Shown here: one piece after another, positions 55,074 through 62,282 of the stretch
Layout: each line of letters opens with the position of its first letter
Numbering within the stretch: the first letter of the stretch is position 1
Source: Bacteroidales bacterium
Lineage (GTDB): Bacteria > Bacteroidota > Bacteroidia > Bacteroidales > UBA10428
Length of the DNA: 62,282 bases
Direction: 5' to 3'
NCBI GenBank assembly: GCA_016938235.1
Contig: JAFGVA010000103.1
Coordinates: forward strand, 1-62,282
Translations under genes and position numbers: made by a program
The notes under the pieces: generated by a model
Seen by the model: the letters and a program-made list of their open reading frames with translations, nothing else
Database searches by the model: none
Told to the model about the DNA's origin: nothing

Positions 55074-57266
55074 CTAATTTCCTAATTCAGAAAGGAATTT
55101 TATGCGCATAAGTCGAATTTCTTCAATAGAATATTCGTCTTCGCCGAGTTCTTCCAAAGCTTCGTCTATTGATTCTGTTTCAGCTTCTTTCATGAAGTAT
55201 TCATAAATTTCTTCCTGATGGTCTTCATCCAAAACCTGGTCTATATAATAATCGATATTGAGTTTGGTTCCGGAGTTTACAATAGCTTCAACTTCATCAA
55301 GCAAATCAGACATATCAAGTCCTTTAGCGCTCGCTATATCTTCAAAGGGCATCATTCTGTCGATGCTCTGTATAATAAACACTTTTATTCCCGATTTGTT
55401 AACGACAGATTTCACAACCATGTCCTGGGGCCTCATTATGTCGTTCTCTTCGACATATCTTTTTATCAGATCGGTAAATTCTTTTCCATAACGCATAGCC
55501 TTACCGGCACCAACCCCCGAAATATTCTGAAGTTCTTCATTATTTACAGGGTATTGTGTAGCCATATCCTCAAGCGAAGGATCCTGGAAAACAACAAAGG
55601 GAGGAACATTCTTTAGCTTCGACATTTTTTTCCGTAAATCTTTCAGCATGGCAAAAAGATTCTCATCAGCAGCACCTCCTCTTCCTTGTGCATTTACAAT
55701 GATGTCATCGTCATCAACATCGGTATATTCATGGTCTTCTGCAAGCATAAACGATTTTGGGTTTTTAAGGAAGTTATGCCCTGCGTCTGTAACCTTAAGT
55801 AATCCGTAGTTTTCAATATCTTTCGACAGGAACCTGGCAATAAGAGCCTGTCTTACCACGGCATTCCAGAACTTAATATCTTTATCGCTCCCTTTGCCAT
55901 AAAGCTCAAGTTCGTGATGTTTATATGATTTTATTGCTGCAGTTTTTATTCCGGAGAGAAAATTTGCTACATGGTCGGCTTTAAATTTTTCTTTTATCTG
56001 AATTATTGCTTGAATCAACAGAGATACATATTCTTTTCCTTCAAATTGTTTTTTTGGTTGAAGGCAGTTATCGCAATTGTTGCAGTTTACTGTCATCTCT
56101 TCACCAAAATAGGCAAGGAGTTGTTTAGGTCTGCAAACCGATGATTCGGCATATGCAACGGTCTCAAGTAATAGTTGTCGCCCAATTTCCTGTTCGGCAA
56201 TTGGTTTCCCCTGCATAAATTTCTCAAGTTTCTGAATGTCCTTATAGCTGTAAAAAGCTATACACCGGCCTTCACCACCATCTCGTCCTGCACGTCCGGT
56301 TTCCTGGTAATATCCTTCGAGGCTTTTGGGAATATCGTAGTGCATAACAAACCTGACATCAGGTTTATCAATACCCATTCCAAAAGCAATTGTAGCTACT
56401 ATGACCTCCACATCTTCCATCAGGAATTTATCCTGGTTTTCGCTTCTGGTGGCAGCATCCATTCCGGCATGATAGGGAAGCGCCTGTATTCCGTTTACTT
56501 TTAATGTTTCTGCAAGTTCTTCAACTTTTTTCCGGCTAAGGCAATATATAATACCCGATTTTCCGGGATTATTCTTGATGTAACGTATAATTTCCTTGGT
56601 AACATCTTTCTTGGGCCGAATCTCGTAATACAGGTTGTTTCTTCTGAATGATGACTTGAATACATTGGCATCAAGCATTTCAAGGTTCTTCTGTATGTCG
56701 TGCTGAACTTTTGGTGTTGCTGTTGCAGTTAATGCAATGATTGGAGCTTTCCCGATTTTATTGATGATGGGCCTGATGCGTCGGTACTCAGGCCGAAAAT
56801 CATGACCCCATTCCGAAATACAGTGTGCTTCGTCTACAGCATAGAATGATATCTTAATCTGTTTAAGGAAGTTAATATTCTCTTCTTTGGTTAATGATTC
56901 GGGCGCAACATACAACAGACGTGTATGGCCATCTATTACATCGGTTTTTACTTTATTTATCTGAGACTTGGTAAGCGAGGAGTTCAGAAAGTGAGCAATA
57001 CCATCGTCTTCACTGAAGCTTCTCATTGCATCTACCTGATTTTTCATTAGAGCAATCAAGGGAGAAATTACTATGGCTGTACCTTCAAGTATCAGCGAAG
57101 GTAACTGATAACACAAGGATTTACCTCCACCGGTTGGCATGAGTACAAAAGTATCCCTGTCAGCAAGAACATTGCGAATTATAAGTTCCTGATTTCCCTT
57201 AAAACTAGTGAATCCAAAGTGTCTTTTTAAAACTTCGGACAATGAAATATCTGTCCCTGCATTCAT
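55074..57266 (-). CDS. recQ: ATP-dependent DNA helicase RecQ
   Basis: 730 residues. 3'-5' superfamily 2 helicase for recombination and fork repair. Walker A MPTGGGKSLCYQ, DEAH box YAVDEAHCISEWGHDFR, helicase C motif RAGRDG, zinc-binding cysteines (CRPKQLL...CNNCDNC), winged-helix and an HRDC domain (~525-610, LEDMATQYPVNNEELQNISG), then a C-terminal acidic tail common to Bacteroidota RecQ. Complete and intact. Confidence 0.97.
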   Translation of the reverse strand: MNAGTDISLSEVLKRHFGFTSFKGNQELIIRNVLADRDTFVLMPTGGGKSLCYQLPSLILEGTAIVISPLIALMKNQVDAMRSFSEDDGIAHFLNSSLTKSQINKVKTDVIDGHTRLLYVAPESLTKEENINFLKQIKISFYAVDEAHCISEWGHDFRPEYRRIRPIINKIGKAPIIALTATATPKVQHDIQKNLEMLDANVFKSSFRRNNLYYEIRPKKDVTKEIIRYIKNNPGKSGIIYCLSRKKVEELAETLKVNGIQALPYHAGMDAATRSENQDKFLMEDVEVIVATIAFGMGIDKPDVRFVMHYDIPKSLEGYYQETGRAGRDGGEGRCIAFYSYKDIQKLEKFMQGKPIAEQEIGRQLLLETVAYAESSVCRPKQLLAYFGEEMTVNCNNCDNCLQPKKQFEGKEYVSLLIQAIIQIKEKFKADHVANFLSGIKTAAIKSYKHHELELYGKGSDKDIKFWNAVVRQALIARFLSKDIENYGLLKVTDAGHNFLKNPKSFMLAEDHEYTDVDDDDIIVNAQGRGGAADENLFAMLKDLRKKMSKLKNVPPFVVFQDPSLEDMATQYPVNNEELQNISGVGAGKAMRYGKEFTDLIKRYVEENDIMRPQDMVVKSVVNKSGIKVFIIQSIDRMMPFEDIASAKGLDMSDLLDEVEAIVNSGTKLNIDYYIDQVLDEDHQEEIYEYFMKEAETESIDEALEELGEDEYSIEEIRLMRIKFLSELGN

Positions 57267-57456
57267 ATCGACAAAAAGTTATAGCTTTTTGTTTTGTTAA
57301 ATATTTACGGATGGTAATGCTTTTGCTATACGGTATATCATTATTTTTGTTACGATTCTGATGTTTTCCGTTTTTCATCAGAATTTTTATTTACTTAAAA
57401 TTAATAAAGTTTTTCCAAATTGCACATATTAGTAGTTTGAATCTTATTATTATCTG

Positions 57457-58299
57457 ATGGTAAAGAAGAATAACACAGACATGAGTTTTCTTGAGCACCT
57501 TGAAGAATTAAGGTGGCATCTTGTACGTTCAGCATTTGCAGTTTTTATATTTGCAACGGCTGCATTTATATATAAGAAAGTAGTTTTTGATATCATTCTA
57601 ATGGGTCCCTCAAGATCCGATTTCTTAACTACTGAACTTCTTTGTCAGTTCGGTCATTTTTTTAATGATTTTCTTGCAAGTTATGGCAGAAGCTTTGGAT
57701 CGCCCGAAGCCTTGTGTTTGAATACTGAGCCTATTAAACTGCAAAGTATCCAAATGGCTGGTCAGTTTCTGGCCCATATAAAAATTTCGGTAATTGCAGG
57801 AATAATTGGCGCATTCCCCTATGTAGTTTATGAATTATGGCTATTCATTAAACCCGCATTATACCAAAAGGAGAAAAATCATACACGGGGAGCGGTATTT
57901 TTAGTATCGTTTCTTTTTATCTTGGGTGTTCTTTTCGGTTATTTTATAATCTCTCCCTTATCTATTAATTTTCTATACAACTACCAGGCATCACAACAGA
58001 TTGTAAATAATATCCAGCTCATGTCGTTTGTGTCAATTGTCGCCTCAATTTCGCTTGCTTCGGGAATTTTATTTGAATTACCGGCTATCATTTATTTTTT
58101 AAGTAAGGTAGGAATTGTAACGCCAGAATTTCTTAAAAAATACCGACGTCATTCTTTGGTAGTTATGTTGGTTCTTTCAGCAATAATAACGCCTCCCGAT
58201 ATTTTTAGCCAAATCTTGGTTTGTCTGCCTCTCATAGTTTTATATGAGATTAGCATTAAAATTTCGAAAAGAATTAATAAAAAAGCACAAATAGCTTGA
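57457..58299 (+). CDS. tatC: Sec-independent protein translocase TatC
   Basis: 280 residues. Six membrane helices; the N-terminal signature MSFLEHLEELRWHL and the FELPAIIYFLSKVGIV region bind the twin-arginine signal. Recognises folded Tat cargo, such as the aldo/keto reductase at 20888. tatA is not in the window. Single gene, divergent from recQ. Confidence 0.97.
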   Translation: MVKKNNTDMSFLEHLEELRWHLVRSAFAVFIFATAAFIYKKVVFDIILMGPSRSDFLTTELLCQFGHFFNDFLASYGRSFGSPEALCLNTEPIKLQSIQMAGQFLAHIKISVIAGIIGAFPYVVYELWLFIKPALYQKEKNHTRGAVFLVSFLFILGVLFGYFIISPLSINFLYNYQASQQIVNNIQLMSFVSIVASISLASGILFELPAIIYFLSKVGIVTPEFLKKYRRHSLVVMLVLSAIITPPDIFSQILVCLPLIVLYEISIKISKRINKKAQIA

Positions 58300-58306
58300 T
58301 TTTATT

Positions 58307-58314
58307 TAATTTTG
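58307..58314 (+). promoter_or_regulatory. Possible -7 promoter box for the DUF5686 gene
   Basis: TAATTTTG, full TAnnTTTG match, about 70 bases upstream of the ATG; no good TTTG box at the right spacing. Confidence 0.4.
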
Positions 58315-58385
58315 CTTGCGATGCAATTTTTTGCTGAAAAGCCTGTCGTTCAAATATTGAAAGACTGTTAGTTTTAGCATCAACC

Positions 58386-60854
58386 ATGCAAATAATCATA
58401 ACCAAAACCACAAAGCTGCTTTGGAGTCTTGTTGTTTTTTGCACAGCAATTACAGCTCAGACTACCATTGAAGGTACTGTATTCGATAATGATTCAGGCG
58501 AGCCACTTCCCTTTGTAAATGTTGTATTTCAAAGTTCAACGGTTGGTACCATAACTGATTATAACGGCACTTACTTTATTTCAACAAATAAAGCAAGCGA
58601 TACCATTGTCGCTACTTGTTTGGGTTTTGAATCTCAAAAAATTCCCGTCCGGAAAAACACAGCACAACATATCGATTTCAGGTTAAGTTCGGTGAGTCTT
58701 CGAATTGATGAGGTGATTGTTACACCCGGCGAGAATCCGGCATTCAGAATACTTGACAGTATCAAGGATCATAAAGAACAAAATAACCCTGAACGTTTTG
58801 AGTCCGTTCAATATAAAAGTTATAATAAACTGAGGCTTGATTTAAACAATATTGACCAGGCATTTAAAGATCAGCGCCTTCTTAAGCAGTTTCAGTTTGT
58901 GTTTGAGCATATCGACAGTTCGGAAGTGTTTGGCAAGAACTACCTGCCCATATTGATGACCGAAAGTGTATCGCGGTTTTATCAGCAGAAATCACCTGTA
59001 GTTGAGAAAGAAGTAATCGAAGCATTTAAAATTTCCGGCATTGAAAACAATACAATCGCCCAATTCTCGGGTAAAATGTACCAGCGGCTAAATGTGTACA
59101 ATAATTTTATGAACTTATTTGAGCCGGGATTTGTAAGTCCTATTGCAGACTTTGGCCGCATGTACTATAAATATTACCTCGAGGACAGCGCAAATATTGA
59201 TGGTAACTGGTGCTATAAAATAGCTTTTAAGCCAAAACGAACCCAGGAAAGAACTTTTTTTGGTTATTTATGGGTGGCAGACACCTCTTTTGCTATTAAG
59301 AAAATCCAGCTCAGGGTCTCGTCCGATGTCAATATTAATTTTATGAACGATCTTGTTGCAATAAATGAGTACAAGCAGTTGAATGACTCTACCTGGTTTT
59401 TGTTTCAGGAAGATTTACTTATTGATTTTTATATTAACGACAAGTCGTATGGATTTTTTGGTCATAAACATGCTACTTATTCCGATATTGAGCTTAACAA
59501 ACCCATACCCGAAAACGTTGAAAAACTACTTACCAATACCTATATTGTTGAAGATAGTCTGGATCGAACGGATAAATACTGGTCGATAAACAGGCCCACG
59601 GAACTTAATCAGCAGGAAGAGATGGTTTATACAATGGTTGATAGTGTTACTAAGGTGCCTGTGTTTAAGTCGGTATATAGCATTGTTGACATGCTCACGG
59701 ATTACTATTTTGTTAAAGGCCCCATAGAGATAGGTCCATACTATACATTTTACAGTAATAATCCGATTGAGGGCAGCAGAATAAAGTTTGGCTTACGAAC
59801 CAGCAATGAATTTAGTACAAAATACAGGTTTGGGGGTCATATTGCTTATGGTCTGAATGATCAAAGGTTTAAATATGGGTTTGTATCTGATGTGATGTTC
59901 GACAATAATCCGAGAAGAAGGTTTTCATTAGTTTATGCTAACGATATGAGGCAGCTGGGAAAAAGTCAGAATGCCTTTCTTGATGATAATATTATGGCTA
60001 CTCTTTTAAGGCGTAGGCCAAACTATAAACTTACCATGGTTGATGAATACACTATGGAATATGAGCACGAGTGGTTCCAAGGTTTTTCAAATACCTTAAA
60101 AATGTCTCATTACACAATTTATTCAACTCCTCACATTCCATTTAATCAGATAACAAACGAAGGAATTATTCAATCGGTTAACAGTCTTTCAACTTCAGAG
60201 ATTACGCTTAATACTCATTTTGCATACAGAGAAAAATATCTGCTCGGAAAATTTGAAAGAAAAAGTCTTGGTTCTGTTTATCCAACAGTTGATTTAGATT
60301 TTACCTGGGCGCCTACCGGAATCCTCGACAGCAAATACGAGTACATGCGTTTTAAGCTGAGGGTTTATGACAGGCTTGAAACCAATCCCTTTGGATTTAC
60401 AAGGTACTGGCTTACTGCCGGTAAAATATTTGGTGATGTTCCTTATCCTTTCCTTGAATTACACGATGGAAATGAGACCTATGCCTACGATGTTTTTGCT
60501 TTTAATATGATGAATTATTACGAATTTGCCTCAGACCAGTTTGCAAGCCTTTTTATTGAGCAGCATCTTCAGGGGTTCTTCCTGAATAAAATTCCTGTTT
60601 TTAAGAAGTTTGAGTTGCGTGAGGTGGCCTCTGCCAAAATTCTTGTGGGGCAATTAAGCAATTCTAACAAGCAAGTGATGGATTTTCCGGTGGGTCTTGG
60701 CGAATTAACAAAACCATACATCGAGGCGGGTTTTGGCTTGGAAAATATATTAAAAATTTTCAGGGTTGAGGCACTTTGGCGCTTGTCTTACCTTGATAAT
60801 CCTGATATTGTAAAAAATCCCGGTTTGCGCGTTATGATGCAGCTTACTTTTTAA
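58386..60854 (+). CDS. DUF5686 protein with CarboxypepD regulatory-like domain, outer-membrane
   Basis: 822 residues with a signal peptide (to ~25, AITAQ). A carboxypeptidase-regulatory-like beta domain (~27-105, IEGTVFDNDSGEPLPFVNVVFQSS) is followed by the DUF5686 region and a barrel-like C-terminus that ends PGLRVMMQLTF. This large family is found throughout Bacteroidota and is thought to sit in the outer membrane; its function is not known. Single gene upstream of lptB. Confidence 0.9.
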   Translation: MQIIITKTTKLLWSLVVFCTAITAQTTIEGTVFDNDSGEPLPFVNVVFQSSTVGTITDYNGTYFISTNKASDTIVATCLGFESQKIPVRKNTAQHIDFRLSSVSLRIDEVIVTPGENPAFRILDSIKDHKEQNNPERFESVQYKSYNKLRLDLNNIDQAFKDQRLLKQFQFVFEHIDSSEVFGKNYLPILMTESVSRFYQQKSPVVEKEVIEAFKISGIENNTIAQFSGKMYQRLNVYNNFMNLFEPGFVSPIADFGRMYYKYYLEDSANIDGNWCYKIAFKPKRTQERTFFGYLWVADTSFAIKKIQLRVSSDVNINFMNDLVAINEYKQLNDSTWFLFQEDLLIDFYINDKSYGFFGHKHATYSDIELNKPIPENVEKLLTNTYIVEDSLDRTDKYWSINRPTELNQQEEMVYTMVDSVTKVPVFKSVYSIVDMLTDYYFVKGPIEIGPYYTFYSNNPIEGSRIKFGLRTSNEFSTKYRFGGHIAYGLNDQRFKYGFVSDVMFDNNPRRRFSLVYANDMRQLGKSQNAFLDDNIMATLLRRRPNYKLTMVDEYTMEYEHEWFQGFSNTLKMSHYTIYSTPHIPFNQITNEGIIQSVNSLSTSEITLNTHFAYREKYLLGKFERKSLGSVYPTVDLDFTWAPTGILDSKYEYMRFKLRVYDRLETNPFGFTRYWLTAGKIFGDVPYPFLELHDGNETYAYDVFAFNMMNYYEFASDQFASLFIEQHLQGFFLNKIPVFKKFELREVASAKILVGQLSNSNKQVMDFPVGLGELTKPYIEAGFGLENILKIFRVEALWRLSYLDNPDIVKNPGLRVMMQLTF

Positions 60855-60925
60855 AAGTTGTGGAATACAATACATGCTAAGTGTTAATATTGTTTAATAT
60901 TTTCAGAAATTACTGTGTTATTTTA

Positions 60926-60933
60926 TACTTTTG
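60926..60933 (+). promoter_or_regulatory. -7 promoter box for lptB
   Basis: TACTTTTG matches TAnnTTTG, with TTTC (one base from TTTG) 21 bases before it, and lies 28 bases upstream of the lptB GTG. Confidence 0.5.
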
Positions 60934-60960
60934 ATGCCAATAAGATAAATTTTGATTTAA

Positions 60961-61683
60961 GTGAAACTCAGAACCGAAGGTCTCATAAAGCGTTATCGTT
61001 CCAGAACAGTCGTAAAATCAGTTTCTGTAGAAGTTAATCAGGGCGAAATAGTTGGTTTGTTAGGTCCGAATGGAGCCGGCAAAACAACAACTTTCTATAT
61101 GATTGTTGGACTTATAACTCCCAATGCAGGAAAAATATATCTTGAAAACGAGGATATTACCCGACAACCCGTTTACCGCAGAGCTCAAAGAGGAATTGGT
61201 TATCTGGCACAGGAGGCATCCGTTTTCAGAAAACTTAGCGTTGAGGACAACCTAAAGGCAGTTCTGGAGATGTCGGATATGAGCCGGCAGGACCAAAAGA
61301 GAAGAGTTGAATCTTTACTGGAAGAATTTGGCCTGAACAAAATCAGGAAAAGCTTAGGCATACAACTATCAGGAGGGGAAAGACGAAGAACCGAAATTGC
61401 CAGGGCACTTGCTATTGACCCCAAATTTATTCTGCTCGATGAACCATTTGCAGGAGTTGACCCTATTGCAGTTGAAGATATCCAGGAAATTGTATCAACA
61501 CTTAAAGAAAAAAACATAGGTATACTTATTACAGACCATAATGTACACGAAACCTTATCGATCACAGACAGGGCATATTTGTTGTTCGAGGGTGAAATTC
61601 TAAAAGCAGGTTCAGCTCATGATTTAGCTGAGGATGAGAGGGTTCGTAGTGTTTATCTTGGTCAGAATTTTACTTTAAGATAG
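60961..61683 (+). CDS. lptB: LPS export ABC transporter ATP-binding protein
   Basis: 240 residues from a GTG start. Walker [10 protein letters not shown] (35-43), signature LSGGE (136-140), Walker B ILLDEP (157-162) and the H-loop ([10 protein letters not shown]). The [11 protein letters not shown] start and [17 protein letters not shown] are those of LptB, which drives LPS transport to the outer membrane with LptFG. The partner genes are elsewhere. Its end overlaps the convergent 61675 gene by nine bases. Confidence 0.97.
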   Translation: MKLRTEGLIKRYRSRTVVKSVSVEVNQGEIVGLLGPNGAGKTTTFYMIVGLITPNAGKIYLENEDITRQPVYRRAQRGIGYLAQEASVFRKLSVEDNLKAVLEMSDMSRQDQKRRVESLLEEFGLNKIRKSLGIQLSGGERRRTEIARALAIDPKFILLDEPFAGVDPIAVEDIQEIVSTLKEKNIGILITDHNVHETLSITDRAYLLFEGEILKAGSAHDLAEDERVRSVYLGQNFTLR

Positions 61684-61983
61684 GGGTTTATACTTCTGTC
61701 CTGCCATTGCTTCTATTGCCTCCAATATTTCTTTCTTGCCGGCAATTATCACATTATCAAAACGACTGGCTTTTTCACCTAATAATTTCATTGGTTTTTC
61801 ATCAATATGAATATATAAGGTGCCAATATGTTGAAGGTATTCCCGATTGAGGATTCTCATGCATAAATTGAAGGAGTTGCTATTGGTGGAAACATTTTCA
61901 ATTATAACTATTTTTGCATCAACCGGATTAAGCTTGATAAGGCAGTTTTTTACAAGAAAAGCTTTAATCATCCGGCCATTCAT
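61675..61983 (-). CDS. Hypothetical protein, about 100 residues
   Basis: 102 residues from ATG 61983; ATG 61971 (MIKAFLVKN) may be the true start. Alternating beta/alpha pattern ([57 protein letters not shown]) suggests a small cytoplasmic fold, but I do not recognise a family. Convergent with lptB, overlapping its last bases. Probably real, given the regular hydrophobic pattern, but unassigned. Confidence 0.5.
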   Translation of the reverse strand: MNGRMIKAFLVKNCLIKLNPVDAKIVIIENVSTNSNSFNLCMRILNREYLQHIGTLYIHIDEKPMKLLGEKASRFDNVIIAGKKEILEAIEAMAGQKYKPLS

Positions 61984-62142
61984 GCCCTCAGCTAATAGAC
62001 TATCGATAAATTTTATTTAGACTAAAGATAAATAATACACTTTTCGAAAAAAAATTCAATTTTTGAGGTGACATTTTGCGGTTTAAAGGAACATATATAT
62101 AGAACTAAATTTATTAACACCTATTTCTATAACTCTACAGTT

Positions 62143-62282
62143 ATGAAAAAATTAATTTTTAATTCATTATTTATAGCGCTTGGCCGAAAGAATTACTTAT
62201 TTGCAGGGTCTGAAAGAGGGGCACAAAGGGCTGCCATGTTCTACTCATTCTTTGGCACTTGCCGAAAAAATAATATAAATCC
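62143..62282 (+). pseudogene. C-terminal remnant of an IS66-family transposase (runs off the window)
   Basis: From 62176 the frame reads ALGRKNYLFAGSERGAQRAA, then MFYSFFGTCRKNNIN at the edge, the conserved C-terminal segment of IS66 transposases (IGRKNWLFAGS.....AQRAA). The catalytic DDE part that should precede it is missing; before the homology there is only an AT-rich run opened by an ATG at 62143. So this is a truncated insertion, not a full IS66. The region from 61984 to 62142 shows nothing else. Confidence 0.8.

Overview
The window is AT-rich chromosomal DNA of a Bacteroidota bacterium, most like the environmental Bacteroidales/Marinilabiliales group. The assignment is an inference from gene content: type IX secretion sorting domains, a hybrid two-component system (HTCS), a FecI/FecR/TonB-receptor/DUF4249 locus, DUF5686, an L21 with a long charged tail, and several TAnnTTTG promoter boxes with starts that lack Shine-Dalgarno sequences. 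There are no rRNA or tRNA genes, no CRISPR array and no intact insertion sequence.

Layout. 1-1.1 kb: right end of a type II restriction-modification module (C-5 cytosine methyltransferase end plus Eco47II-like nuclease, convergent). 1.5-10.7 kb: core genes (HU, asd, a secreted lamin-tail protein, rpsT, glgB, ribF-ahcY). 11-19.4 kb: an HTCS regulator divergent from a giant Ig-repeat, T9SS-exported protein. 19.4-22.4 kb: smpB, miaA and an exported aldo/keto reductase. 22.5-30.3 kb: an accessory island made of two gene sets, FecI/FecR/TonB receptor/DUF4249 lipoprotein and TrmO-like/isochorismatase-like/AraC-GyrI-like, separated and flanked by three related imperfect repeat elements. 30.3-37.2 kb: a mixed strip (TPR protein, ZIP transporter, solitary CheW, WYL regulator, an outer-membrane-type protein) with two paralogous ~60-residue proteins near its ends. 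37.3-46.3 kb: housekeeping genes (hisI, pgeF, a Rieske-like lipoprotein, greA, HIT, ruvC, SPFH/NfeD, serS, rpmA, rplU) with a decayed EamA transporter fragment and a hexanucleotide tandem repeat. 46.8-54 kb: a co-directional run of bifunctional nuclease, nucleoside transporter, multi-PAS hybrid kinase and glycosyltransferase. 54-62 kb: a T9SS protein, recQ, tatC, a DUF5686 protein, lptB, and at the edge the C-terminal remnant of an IS66 transposase.

How genes work together. FecI/FecR with an STN-domain receptor is a classic cell-surface signalling loop: the receptor senses substrate, FecR relays, the sigma factor switches on the receptor. The HTCS probably senses a periplasmic ligand and controls nearby surface genes, perhaps the divergent Ig-repeat protein. 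TatC can export the Tat-type aldo/keto reductase. rplU-rpmA are bounded by a recognisable promoter and terminator; greA-HIT has a good Bacteroidota promoter and a possible terminator.

The best candidate for something undescribed is the repeat-bounded island at 22.5-30.3 kb. No known defence or secretion system is complete in this window, and I do not claim a new one is proven.
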